A model generated the notes under the pieces. The model ran no database searches. It was not told the DNA's origin and was given only the letters and a program-made list of their open reading frames with translations. The position numbers were made by a program, and so were the translations under genes. From contig JAMOUJ010000006.1 of the NCBI GenBank assembly GCA_027068075.1, forward strand, positions 154,706-218,705: a DNA stretch of 64,000 nucleotides, read 5' to 3'. The stretch comes from Candidatus Aminicenantota bacterium. Lineage in GTDB: Bacteria; Acidobacteriota; Aminicenantia; S016-38. Positions 1-7,452 of the stretch are shown piece by piece. The stretch's first letter is position 1, and every line of letters starts with the position of its first letter.

Positions 1-2
1 GG

Positions 3-422
3 AGGGAGCCCTTCAGGCCCTTTGCTCCCACGGTGCTGGAGGAAAGAGCGGAGGAGTTCTTTGAGATTCCGGAAGGAGGGGCCTACCCCCTTCGCTTCAT
101 GCAGATGGTGGTGCCGGTAAAGTCCAATCTTATCCCCGCCGCCACCCATGTGGATGGAACGGCCAGACCTCAAATTTTATCCAGGGATTTTCACCCGGAT
201 TTTTATCGCGTGGTGGAAAGGTTCGGCTTTGCCAGCGGTGTTCCAGTGCTGCTGAACACCTCCTTCAACCTCAAGGGTAAGCCCATCGTGGCCAGCCCTC
301 AGCAGGCCCTTTCCACCTTCTTAGAGACGGAGATGGAAGTCCTGGTTCTTGAGAACTTCCTGGTGAGAAAGGGCAGGGGGCGGTTTCCCGCCCCCCGAAA
401 AGGCAATGGCAGGGCGGATTAG
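3..422 (+). CDS. Carbamoyltransferase, C-terminal part (truncated by window edge)
   Basis: The reading frame is open from base 3 and enters from outside the window, so the 5' part is missing. The visible 139 or so residues match the C-terminal domain of NodU/CmcH-type O-carbamoyltransferases: an REPFRPFAP stretch at the start, then HVDGTARPQ, then LLNTSFNLKGKPIV and an acidic-hydrophobic end. These enzymes move a carbamoyl group from carbamoyl phosphate (through carbamoyl-adenylate) to a sugar or natural-product hydroxyl; the target here cannot be read. The catalytic Kae1-like N-terminal domain would lie upstream. The stop codon overlaps the stop of the convergent malic enzyme by 4 nt. Family assignment is firm; substrate unknown. 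Confidence 0.85.
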   Translation, partial: REPFRPFAPTVLEERAEEFFEIPEGGAYPLRFMQMVVPVKSNLIPAATHVDGTARPQILSRDFHPDFYRVVERFGFASGVPVLLNTSFNLKGKPIVASPQQALSTFLETEMEVLVLENFLVRKGRGRFPAPRKGNGRAD

Positions 423-1768
423 TCTATTACCTTTATGAAGCCTTCCTTCATGAGGAACTGGACTTCGTCCCGGGCCCTTTTTATTTTCTCTTCGGCCTCC
501 CTGTAGAGTTCTTCCCTGGAAATCTCCCTGCGGGCTACCCCCTGTTCAATGGCCTTCATTCCCACGGCCACCGCCTCCCTGGGGAAAACTTCCCATTCGT
601 CCATGGTAGGGATTATGTAATCCTCCCGCAGTCCCTTGTCCTCGGCCACCCTGGCCAGTTCCCTGGCGGCGGCGATGCACATCTCGTCGGTGATGGTTTT
701 AGCCCTTACATCCAGGGCTCCCCTGAAGATTCCCGGGAATCCCAAGGAGTTGTTGACCTGATTGGGGAAGTCTGAGCGGCCTGTGGCCACCACCGCTGCC
801 CCGGCCTCCTTGGCTTCCCAGGGCCACATTTCGGGTATGGGGTTGGCTTCCAGGAAAACGATGGGATCCCTGGCCATTTTCTTTATCCACTCCGGCTTTA
901 TGGTTCCGGGTCCTGGCTTGGATGCGGCGATGAGAACATCGGCTCCTTCCAAGGCCTCGGGAATTCCCCCCCTTCTTTTTTCCGGGTTGGTGTTCATGGC
1001 GATGCACCACTTCTGGTGGTAGTGGAGTTCCAGTTCCTTCATGTCCTCCCGGTCCCTTCGGAGGATTCCCTTGGAATCCACCATGATTATGTTTTCCGGC
1101 CTCGCTCCGGCCTTCATTATTATCCTGGCCCCGGCGATGTTGGCCGCTCCGGCCCCCACGAAGACTATCCTCACTTCGCTGAGTTTTTTGCCCACTATTT
1201 TCAGGGCGTTGAGCAGGCCCGCCAGGGTGACGGCGGCGGTTCCCTGCTGGTCGTCGTGCCACACCGGTATGTTCATTTCCTTTCTCAGGGTATCCAGGAT
1301 GTAGAAGCACTGGGGCTGGGCTATGTCCTCCAGATTTATCCCGCCGAAGGTGGGCTCTAAGATCTTCACGGTCCGTATGAATTCGTGGGGATCCTTGGTC
1401 CTCAGCATCACCGGAAAGGCGTCCACCCCCCCAAGGTATTTGAACAGGAGGGCTTTGCCTTCCATCACCGGAAGCCCTGCCTCGGGTCCTATGTCCCCCA
1501 GGCCCAGAACCCTGGTCCCGTTGGAAATAACCGCCACAAAATTTCCCTTGTTGGTGTGTTCAAAGACCTTTTCCGGGTTTTTGTGGATGTCCTTACACGG
1601 CTCCGCCACGCCCGGGGTGTACCAGATGGCGAAGTCGTCAAAATCCCTTATTCTGCACTTGGGAACCACCTCAATCTTTCCCCGGTAGAAGGGATGAAGC
1701 CTCATGGCATCCTCTCCCGGCTTTTTGGCTCTGGCCAGGAGTTCTTCCACCGATAGTTTCTTTGACAT
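419..1768 (-). CDS. NAD(P)-dependent malic enzyme (oxaloacetate-decarboxylating)
   Basis: A 449-residue cytosolic enzyme that oxidatively decarboxylates malate to pyruvate and CO2. The N-terminal malic domain has the catalytic Tyr50 in WYTPGVAEPC and the lysine of EGKALLFKY near residue 105. The metal site sits in GDIGPEAGLPV and in HDDQQGTA (about 171-177). The nucleotide-binding fold has GAGAAN at 205-210. Length fits the short bacterial form without a fused phosphotransacetylase domain. The start is ATG with AAGGAGG just upstream on the minus strand. It is divergent from butyrate kinase. Pyruvate from this reaction could feed the PorABCD complex encoded later in the window, which is inference. 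Confidence 0.93.
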   Translation of the reverse strand: MSKKLSVEELLARAKKPGEDAMRLHPFYRGKIEVVPKCRIRDFDDFAIWYTPGVAEPCKDIHKNPEKVFEHTNKGNFVAVISNGTRVLGLGDIGPEAGLPVMEGKALLFKYLGGVDAFPVMLRTKDPHEFIRTVKILEPTFGGINLEDIAQPQCFYILDTLRKEMNIPVWHDDQQGTAAVTLAGLLNALKIVGKKLSEVRIVFVGAGAANIAGARIIMKAGARPENIIMVDSKGILRRDREDMKELELHYHQKWCIAMNTNPEKRRGGIPEALEGADVLIAASKPGPGTIKPEWIKKMARDPIVFLEANPIPEMWPWEAKEAGAAVVATGRSDFPNQVNNSLGFPGIFRGALDVRAKTITDEMCIAAARELARVAEDKGLREDYIIPTMDEWEVFPREAVAVGMKAIEQGVARREISREELYREAEEKIKRARDEVQFLMKEGFIKVID

Positions 1769-1841
1769 AACTGCCTCCTTATTATTATTTACGCAGATAT
1801 TTTATTAATAAAGGAAATGATGTGTCAATATAATCCTTCCT

Positions 1842-1877
1842 GGAAATTTTGACCTATTTCCAAAAATGGAATAAAAT
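1842..1877 (+). promoter_or_regulatory. Promoter of the buk-ptb-ior operon with an inverted repeat around the -35
   Basis: TTGACC at 1849-1854 and TAAAAT at 1872-1877 are separated by 17 bp, a near-consensus sigma-70 promoter pointing into butyrate kinase. The -35 lies in the loop of a short inverted repeat, GGAAAT (1842-1847) and ATTTCC (1856-1861). The gene on the left is divergent, so this repeat is not a terminator and could be an operator. A Shine-Dalgarno CGGAGG follows at 1898-1903. Confidence 0.6.
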
Positions 1878-1911
1878 TTACCCTTAATCCAGAATTACGG
1901 AGGAATGAAAA

Positions 1912-2976
1912 ATGGGCTTTCGCATCCTGGCCATAAATCCTGGTAGCACCTCCACCAAAATAGCCTATTTTGAGGACGAAAAGCAAATTTTCAAGGAGAG
2001 TCTTTACCACCCCAGAGAGGAGTTGGAAAAATACGAGAGAATCGTTGACCAGTACGAGTTCCGCCTCAAGGTAATTTTGAAATTTCTGGAGGATAAGGAA
2101 ATAACCCAACTTGACGCCGTGGTGGGAAGGGGAGGGCTCTTGAAGCCCATCCCCGGAGGCACTTACCGGGTAAACGAAGCCATGCTTCGGGACTTGAGAA
2201 TCGGGGTTCAGGGGGAGCACGCCTCCAATCTGGGCGGAATTTTGGCCTACGAGATCGCCAAAAAATACGGTGCGGAGGCCTTCATAGTGGACCCGGTGGT
2301 GGTGGACGAGATGGAACCCATAGCCAAGATTTCCGGACTTCCTGAGATAGAGCGGCGGTCCATTTTCCACGCCCTCAATCAGAAGGCGGTGGCCCGTCTT
2401 GCCGCCAGGGACCTGGGGAAAACCTACGAAGAGGTTAACCTCATCGTGGTTCACCTGGGCGGGGGAATTTCGGTGGGGGTCCACCGCCGGGGAAGGGTGG
2501 TGGATGTGAACAACGCCCTCAACGGGGACGGTCCCTTCGCCCCGGAAAGGGCCGGAGGTCTCCCTGTGTGGGATGCCATGAAACTGGCCCTTTCGGGGAA
2601 GTATAGCGAAGCGGAACTCAAGAAAAAACTGGCGGGGAAGGGGGGTGTGGTGGCCTACCTGGGGACCAACAACATGAAGGAGGTGGAGGAGAGGGTGAAG
2701 TCCGGGGACGGAAGGGCCCGACTCATATTTGAGGCCATGGCTTATCAGGTGGCCAAGGAGGTAGGAGCCGACGCCACGGTTCTCAAGGGGAAGGTGGACG
2801 CCGTAGTCCTCACCGGGGGCCTTGCCTACTCCGACCTCTTCGTCTCCTGGGTGAAGGAGAGGATTTCCTTCATAGCCCCGGTTATGGTCTATCCCGGAGA
2901 AGATGAAATGAGAGCCCTGGCATGCGGGGCCCTGAGGGTGCTCCGTGGAGAGGAACAGGCAAAAGAATATTCGTGA
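1912..2976 (+). CDS. buk: Butyrate kinase (short-chain acyl kinase)
   Basis: Predicted to catalyse acyl phosphate + ADP to carboxylate + ATP, the last ATP-yielding step of acid fermentation. The 354-residue protein opens with the acetate/butyrate-kinase nucleotide-fold motif [15 protein letters not shown], carries [25 protein letters not shown] and a late VLTGGLAYS segment, all typical of the ASKHA-fold butyrate kinase branch and not of acetate kinase. A good SD (CGGAGG, 8 nt before ATG) decides the start. The gene leads a five-gene unit with ptb 17 nt downstream, so it should work on acyl phosphates made by that enzyme. Whether butyrate, isovalerate, isobutyrate or arylacetate is preferred cannot be read from sequence; the coupling with IorAB points toward amino-acid-derived acids. 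Confidence 0.93.
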   Translation: MGFRILAINPGSTSTKIAYFEDEKQIFKESLYHPREELEKYERIVDQYEFRLKVILKFLEDKEITQLDAVVGRGGLLKPIPGGTYRVNEAMLRDLRIGVQGEHASNLGGILAYEIAKKYGAEAFIVDPVVVDEMEPIAKISGLPEIERRSIFHALNQKAVARLAARDLGKTYEEVNLIVVHLGGGISVGVHRRGRVVDVNNALNGDGPFAPERAGGLPVWDAMKLALSGKYSEAELKKKLAGKGGVVAYLGTNNMKEVEERVKSGDGRARLIFEAMAYQVAKEVGADATVLKGKVDAVVLTGGLAYSDLFVSWVKERISFIAPVMVYPGEDEMRALACGALRVLRGEEQAKEYS

Positions 2977-2993
2977 ATACAAGGAGGATTGAT

Positions 2994-3896
2994 ATGGTAG
3001 TGAGAAAACTGGAGGACCTGGAGGAACTGGTCAGAGGAAGGGAAAAGAAAACCCTTGCCGTTGCCCGGGGACAGGACCCCAACACCATAGAGGCGGTGGC
3101 AAGGGCGGTTCAGGAGGGATTGGTAAACGCCATAATGGTGGGCGAGCGGGAAAAGATAGAGTCCCTGGCCCGGGAGAAGGGCATTGACCCTTCCATCTTT
3201 GAGTATGTGGAGGAAAAGGACGAGGCGACCTGCGCCAAAAAGGCCGTCCAACTGGTTCACGACGGCCGGGCCCACATGGTCATGAAGGGGTTGGTAAGCA
3301 CCATTTACTACATGAAGGCCATCCTGGACAAGCAGAACGGCCTTCTTCCGCCGGGGAAGGTTCTCTCCCATGTTACCCTGGTGGAAGTCCCCACCTACCA
3401 CAAACTTCTCATCATGTCCGATGTGGCGGTGATTCCCCATCCCACCCTGGAGCAGAAAATAGCCATGCTCAAGTACTGCATTGATGTGGCCCACAAGATA
3501 GGGATTGAAAAGCCCAAGGCGGCCATAATAGCCGCCAACGAGAAGGTTTCCGATAAGGTTCCCGCCACGGTGGACGCCGCCATAATCTCCGTCATGGCCA
3601 AGAGGGGGCAGATAAAGGGTGCCATAGTGGACGGTCCCCTGGCCATTGACATAGCCTACTCCAAGGAATCCGCCCGGATAAAAGGGGTTGACTCCCCGGT
3701 GGCTGGGGATGCGGACATCCTGATTTTCCACGACATTGAAGCGGGAAATGCCGTCTTTAAAACCATAACCTACCTTGCCCACGGTAAAATTGCCGCCGTA
3801 GTGGCAGGGGCCAAGGCTCCGGCCATCCTGACCTCCCGCTCCGACGACGACGATTCCAAGTTCTATTCTATCCTGATGGCCGCCATCATGGCGTAA
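2994..3896 (+). CDS. ptb: Phosphate butyryltransferase
   Basis: Converts acyl-CoA plus phosphate to acyl phosphate, the substrate of the kinase encoded just upstream. The 300-residue protein has the PTA/PTB fold: AVARGQDPNTIEAV near the N-terminus, VMKGLVST, NEKVSDKVPATVDAAI and a conserved DGPLAIDIAYS followed by the late DILIFHDIEAGN segment. The frame is open further upstream into buk, but ATG at 2994 is chosen because AAGGAGG lies at 2981-2987 and the protein then aligns with the family N-terminus. A second, diverged copy closes the operon at 6285. Function is firm at family level; chain length of the acyl group is not. Confidence 0.93.
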   Translation: MVVRKLEDLEELVRGREKKTLAVARGQDPNTIEAVARAVQEGLVNAIMVGEREKIESLAREKGIDPSIFEYVEEKDEATCAKKAVQLVHDGRAHMVMKGLVSTIYYMKAILDKQNGLLPPGKVLSHVTLVEVPTYHKLLIMSDVAVIPHPTLEQKIAMLKYCIDVAHKIGIEKPKAAIIAANEKVSDKVPATVDAAIISVMAKRGQIKGAIVDGPLAIDIAYSKESARIKGVDSPVAGDADILIFHDIEAGNAVFKTITYLAHGKIAAVVAGAKAPAILTSRSDDDDSKFYSILMAAIMA

Positions 3897-3905
3897 GGAG
3901 GAACG

Positions 3906-5729
3906 ATGAAGAAAGCCATTTTGTCTGGAAACGAAGCCATAGCCCGGGGATTCTGGGAAGGGGGAGGGCATTTCGCCAACGCCTATCCCGGGACTCCCTC
4001 CACCGAGATTCTTGAAAGCATGGTCCAGTATCCGGAAATAAGGGCCCAGTGGGCGGTGAACGAAAAAACCTCCCTGGAGATCGCCCTGGGGGCCTCCTTT
4101 GCCGGTGCCCGCTCCTTAGTGGCCATGAAGCATGTGGGCCTCAATGTGGCGGCGGACCCCTTCTTCTCCGCCAGTTACATCGGGGCCACGGGCGGACTTC
4201 TGGTGGTGACCTGCGACGACCCCGGGATGCACAGTTCCCAAAACGAGCAGGACAACCGCTGGTATGCCCTTCACGCCAAGGTTCCCATGTTTGAACCCAC
4301 CGACTCCCACGAGGCCAAGGAATTGACCAGGCAGGCCCTTTCCCTCAGCGAAAAATTTGACACCCCCTGGCTTATCCGCTCCACCACCAGGATTTCCCAC
4401 TCCCTCTCCATCGTGGAACTGGGGGAAAGGGAGGAGGTGGAGATAAAGGGCTACGAGCCGGATTTTGAAAAAAGAAATCTCCTTCCGGTAAACGCCAGAA
4501 AGCGCCACGAGGTGGTGGAGGAGAGAACCCTGAAACTCAGGGAGTTCGCCGAGAACTTCTGGGGAAACCGCATAGAGGAAGGGGATCCCTCCATTGGAAT
4601 AGTGGCCAACGGAATTTCCTATCAGCACGCCAAGGAGGTCTTTCCAGAGGCCACCTTCCTCAAACTCCTGATGACCTGGCCCCTTCCCGACGAACTCATA
4701 AGGGAATTCGCCTCTAAGGTGAAAAAGATATTCGTGGTGGAGGAAGGGGACCCCTACCTGGAAACCTACCTCAGGGCCATGAACCTGGGGGTTGAGATTA
4801 TCGGCAAGGAGAAAATCCCCATGACCGGGGAACTTAACCCCACCATAGTCCGGGAGGCCCTCACCGGCGAGAAGCCCTCCTATTTTGAAATTCCCAAAAT
4901 TCCCCACAGGCCACCGGCCCTCTGCCCAGGCTGTCCCCACACCCCGGTCTTCTACATACTCAAGAGGCTAAAGGCCAATGTCACGGGGGACATTGGGTGC
5001 TACACCTTAGGAGCACTCCCTCCACTTTCGGCCATGGACACCTGCGTGGAAATGGGGGGAAGCGTGGGCAACGCCTATGGAATAGAAATAGCCGAGGCCA
5101 TGCGCGGCCTTGACCCCAGGAAGAAAAAATTGGTGGCGGTAATCGGAGACTCCACCTTCTACCACTCCGGAGTTACCCCCCTCATAGACCTTTTCTACAA
5201 CAACGGAATAACCACGGTGATAATCCTTGATAACTCCATAACCGCCATGACCGGACACCAGGAAAACCCGGGCTCCGGCGTGACCCTCAAGGGAGTTCCC
5301 GGAAGAAGGGTGGACCTGGAAAAACTGGTGCGGGGAATTGGGGTGGAGCATGTCTACACCGTGGACAGTTTTGACATGAAGACCCTGAAGGAGGTCATAA
5401 ACAGAGAAATACACAGGAACGAGCCTTCGGTGATAATCGCCAAGCGGCCCTGCGTCCTTCTTCCCCAGATGAAGAAGCGCAAGTACACCTACGCCATCGC
5501 CGACCCTGAAAAGTGCACCTCCTGCACCCTTTGCTGGAAACTGGGCTGTCCCGCCATTTCCGTAACCAAGGATAAAAAGACCTGGATCAACCCTGACCTC
5601 TGCGTTGGATGCGAGGTCTGTATAGATGTTTGTCCCGTGGACGCCATTTACCTGGCCGATCCCAATGCGGACAACGCAAGAAAAGCAGGAGAGGAGGTAT
5701 TAGGATGGGTAAAGAAACAAGAACAGTGA
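3906..5729 (+). CDS. iorA: Indolepyruvate:ferredoxin oxidoreductase, alpha subunit
   Basis: Large subunit of the complex that oxidatively decarboxylates aryl 2-oxoacids (indole-, phenyl-, hydroxyphenyl-pyruvate) to the acyl-CoA with reduction of ferredoxin. The 607 residues run in the expected order: pyrimidine-binding domain (AYPGTPSTEIL), transketolase-like domain, CPGCPHTP, thiamine diphosphate motif GDSTFYHSG...DNSITAMTGHQENP, and a C-terminal ferredoxin module with CTSCTLCWKLGCP and CVGCEVCIDVCP. ATG with AAGGAGGAACG upstream. It lies 9 nt after ptb and overlaps iorB by 25 nt. The neighbours suggest that the resulting aryl- or acyl-CoA is cashed in for ATP by Ptb and Buk. Confidence 0.95.
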   Translation: MKKAILSGNEAIARGFWEGGGHFANAYPGTPSTEILESMVQYPEIRAQWAVNEKTSLEIALGASFAGARSLVAMKHVGLNVAADPFFSASYIGATGGLLVVTCDDPGMHSSQNEQDNRWYALHAKVPMFEPTDSHEAKELTRQALSLSEKFDTPWLIRSTTRISHSLSIVELGEREEVEIKGYEPDFEKRNLLPVNARKRHEVVEERTLKLREFAENFWGNRIEEGDPSIGIVANGISYQHAKEVFPEATFLKLLMTWPLPDELIREFASKVKKIFVVEEGDPYLETYLRAMNLGVEIIGKEKIPMTGELNPTIVREALTGEKPSYFEIPKIPHRPPALCPGCPHTPVFYILKRLKANVTGDIGCYTLGALPPLSAMDTCVEMGGSVGNAYGIEIAEAMRGLDPRKKKLVAVIGDSTFYHSGVTPLIDLFYNNGITTVIILDNSITAMTGHQENPGSGVTLKGVPGRRVDLEKLVRGIGVEHVYTVDSFDMKTLKEVINREIHRNEPSVIIAKRPCVLLPQMKKRKYTYAIADPEKCTSCTLCWKLGCPAISVTKDKKTWINPDLCVGCEVCIDVCPVDAIYLADPNADNARKAGEEVLGWVKKQEQ

Positions 5730-6298
5730 TAGTGGCGGGGGTTGGAGGGCAGGGAATCCTGCTGGCGTCCAACCTTCTGTCCGAGGCTGCCATGGAGGCA
5801 GGCTACGATGTAAAGAAATCCGAAATACACGGAATGAGCCAGAGGGGAGGGGATGTCATTTCCACGGTGAGGTTCGGGGAGAAGGTTTATTCCCCCATAG
5901 TGGGGCTTGCCGGCGCCGATGTTATCTTAGCCTTTGAAAAATTAGAGGCCATGAGGAACCTTCCCTATCTCAAAAAGGACGGCACCGTCATCGTCAACGA
6001 CTACAGAATAGACCCCCTTCCCGTGGCCTCCGGCTACATGGACTATCCCGAGGGCATCATAGAATACCTCAGGGAGAGGGTTAAGACCATCTCCCTGGAT
6101 GCACGGCAGTTGGCTGAAAAGGCGGGCAACATAAAGACCATGAATGTGGTCATGCTGGGGGTCCTTTCCAAGAGTTTGGACATCCCCGAGGAGATATGGC
6201 TCCGGGTGATAGAAAGGAGGGTTCCCAAAAAGGCCATAGAGGCCAACAAAGTGGCCTTCAGGCTTGGGAGGGAGGTTGCGGAAAATGCTGAACTTTGA
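5705..6298 (+). CDS. iorB: Indolepyruvate:ferredoxin oxidoreductase, beta subunit
   Basis: Small (gamma-type) subunit of the Ior complex, 197 residues, cytosolic. The N-terminal VIVAGVGGQGILLAS is the hallmark of the 2-oxoacid oxidoreductase gamma domain, followed by the conserved EIHGMSQRGGDV. A longer open frame begins at 5609, but the ATG at 5705 is preferred: GAGGAGGT is at 5691-5698 and the Rossmann-like beta strand begins only 7 residues after it. The start overlaps the iorA stop by 25 nt, which implies translational coupling of the two subunits. No ferredoxin domain, as expected for this subunit. Confidence 0.94.
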   Translation: MGKETRTVIVAGVGGQGILLASNLLSEAAMEAGYDVKKSEIHGMSQRGGDVISTVRFGEKVYSPIVGLAGADVILAFEKLEAMRNLPYLKKDGTVIVNDYRIDPLPVASGYMDYPEGIIEYLRERVKTISLDARQLAEKAGNIKTMNVVMLGVLSKSLDIPEEIWLRVIERRVPKKAIEANKVAFRLGREVAENAEL

Positions 6299-7184
6299 GG
6301 CTATAAGAAAGAGGGCCGGGGAAAAGGGCCCGGTGCCCGTGGCAATCCCCTGGGCCATGGACAAAACAGCGGTTCTTGCCGCATACAAAGCGGAAAGGCT
6401 GGGGATAGCCTACCCATTCCTCATCGGAGAGAGAAGCAAAATAGAGGAACTCCTCAGAGAATACGCCCCGGATATGGAAGCGGAGATAGTGGAGGCCGCA
6501 AGTTTAGAGGAGGCAGCAGCCAAGGCAGTTTCCTTAGCCCGCGAAGGAAAAGTTAAAGTTCTCCTTAAAGGCGCCTTAAGGACCGACCAATTCCTCCGCC
6601 CTGCCTTAGATAGGGAAAAGGGCCTGCGGACAGACCGCCTCCTTTCCGATGTGTTTTTCACCGAGGACCCGCTTCACAACAGGGAGCGCCTTATAGGAAT
6701 GAGCGACGGTGGGGTAAACATCGCCCCTGACTTAAACGCAAAAATTCAAATTGTAAAAAACGCCATAGAGGCCTTCCACAAACTTGGAGTAGCAAAGCCC
6801 AAGGTGGCCCTCCTTGCCGCCGTGGAGGTTGTAAACGAGAAAATGCCAGCCACCGTTGACGCAGCGGAGATAAGGAAAATGTGGGAGAAAGGCGAATTTC
6901 CCGAAAGCATAATAGAAGGCCCCATGGCCCTTGATATAGCAGTAAGCCGCGCCGCCGCAGAGAAGAAAAAATTTAAGTCCGAAATTGCCGGAGATGTGGA
7001 TATATTCATAGTCCCCAACATAGAGGCAGGAAACATCTTCGGAAAATCCTTCACCTACTACATGCACCTTCCCGTGGGCCACATAATCATGGGCGCCAGA
7101 GTTCCCCTTCTTATCCCCTCCCGCACCGAATCCGACGAGGACAAGCTGAATTCCATCGCTTTGGGGTGTTTAGTGGGAGCGTAG
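6285..7184 (+). CDS. Second phosphate acyltransferase (Ptb-like)
   Basis: A 299-residue paralogue of the phosphate butyryltransferase encoded at 2994. It keeps the family landmarks LLKGALRTDQFLRP, NEKMPATVDAAEI, EGPMALDIAVS and DIFIVPNIEAGNI, but differs through most of its length. The start at 6285 overlaps the iorB stop by 14 nt and has GGGAGGGAGG a few bases upstream; an upstream GTG-type start at 6264 would place the SD inside the gene. Codon usage shifts to more AT-ending codons (TTA, ATA) toward its end, just before the AT-rich island. It probably has a different acyl-CoA preference from Ptb, perhaps for the Ior product; this is inference from position. Confidence 0.85.
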   Translation: MLNFEAIRKRAGEKGPVPVAIPWAMDKTAVLAAYKAERLGIAYPFLIGERSKIEELLREYAPDMEAEIVEAASLEEAAAKAVSLAREGKVKVLLKGALRTDQFLRPALDREKGLRTDRLLSDVFFTEDPLHNRERLIGMSDGGVNIAPDLNAKIQIVKNAIEAFHKLGVAKPKVALLAAVEVVNEKMPATVDAAEIRKMWEKGEFPESIIEGPMALDIAVSRAAAEKKKFKSEIAGDVDIFIVPNIEAGNIFGKSFTYYMHLPVGHIIMGARVPLLIPSRTESDEDKLNSIALGCLVGA

Positions 7185-7204
7185 AGACTCACCCTATCAG
7201 CCCT

Positions 7205-7245
7205 AACTTGGTGGTATTGATTTGGTAAGTCCAAGTTGCTAATAT
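7205..7245 (+). promoter_or_regulatory. Promoter of the restriction island with an inverted repeat around the -35
   Basis: TTGATT at 7217-7222 and TAATAT at 7240-7245 are 17 bp apart. The inverted repeat AACTTGG (7205-7211) / CCAAGTT (7231-7237) has the -35 in its loop, and the -10 starts two bases after the right arm. The -10 ends 6 nt before an ATG at 7252, so transcription should begin at or next to that start codon. The repeat could end transcription from the upstream operon, bind a repressor, or both. Confidence 0.5.
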
Positions 7246-7251
7246 AACTCT

Positions 7252-7452
7252 ATGAGGCTGGAGAAGAGCTTAAAGCAAAAGGAAATGATTTACAACTGCA
7301 CTCAAGATGGGATTCTATCTGAGTCGTTCGGTAATCCCCTTAAATTAGCGTTATATCCGAACAGTTTGGATATGAATGAGTTAGGCGTAATCGGTCGGTG
7401 TGGCTTGGAAAAAAGATTATTAAATAATATCTCAAGAGTCGTAAAATTATGA
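7252..7452 (+). CDS. Small leaderless ORF (66 aa) coupled to the restriction endonuclease
   Basis: No family recognised. It is proposed as real because a good promoter ends exactly 6 nt before its ATG and because its TGA overlaps the endonuclease ATG as ATGA, a layout typical of translational coupling. The protein is mildly basic with two cysteines and no visible helix-turn-helix, so a classic restriction-modification C protein is not supported by eye. It may be a leader that controls endonuclease translation or a small accessory protein. It could still be chance; base composition is intermediate between the island and the flanking chromosome. Confidence 0.4.
   Translation: MRLEKSLKQKEMIYNCTQDGILSESFGNPLKLALYPNSLDMNELGVIGRCGLEKRLLNNISRVVKL
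7353..7373. repeat. Near-perfect 21-bp palindrome upstream of the endonuclease gene
   Basis: ATATCCGAACAGTTTGGATAT is a dyad with a single mismatched pair outside its central base (arms ATATCC.AAC and GTT.GGATAT). It lies inside the 66-aa ORF, about 75 bp before the endonuclease start. It could be a protein-binding site controlling the restriction gene. No partner protein is evident. Confidence 0.35.

Noticed and set aside
1825..2982. 385-codon minus-strand frame opposite butyrate kinase
   Set aside because: High G+C with strong third-position bias in the true gene opens long antisense frames throughout this window. The product has no domain and would share the region with a clear butyrate kinase.
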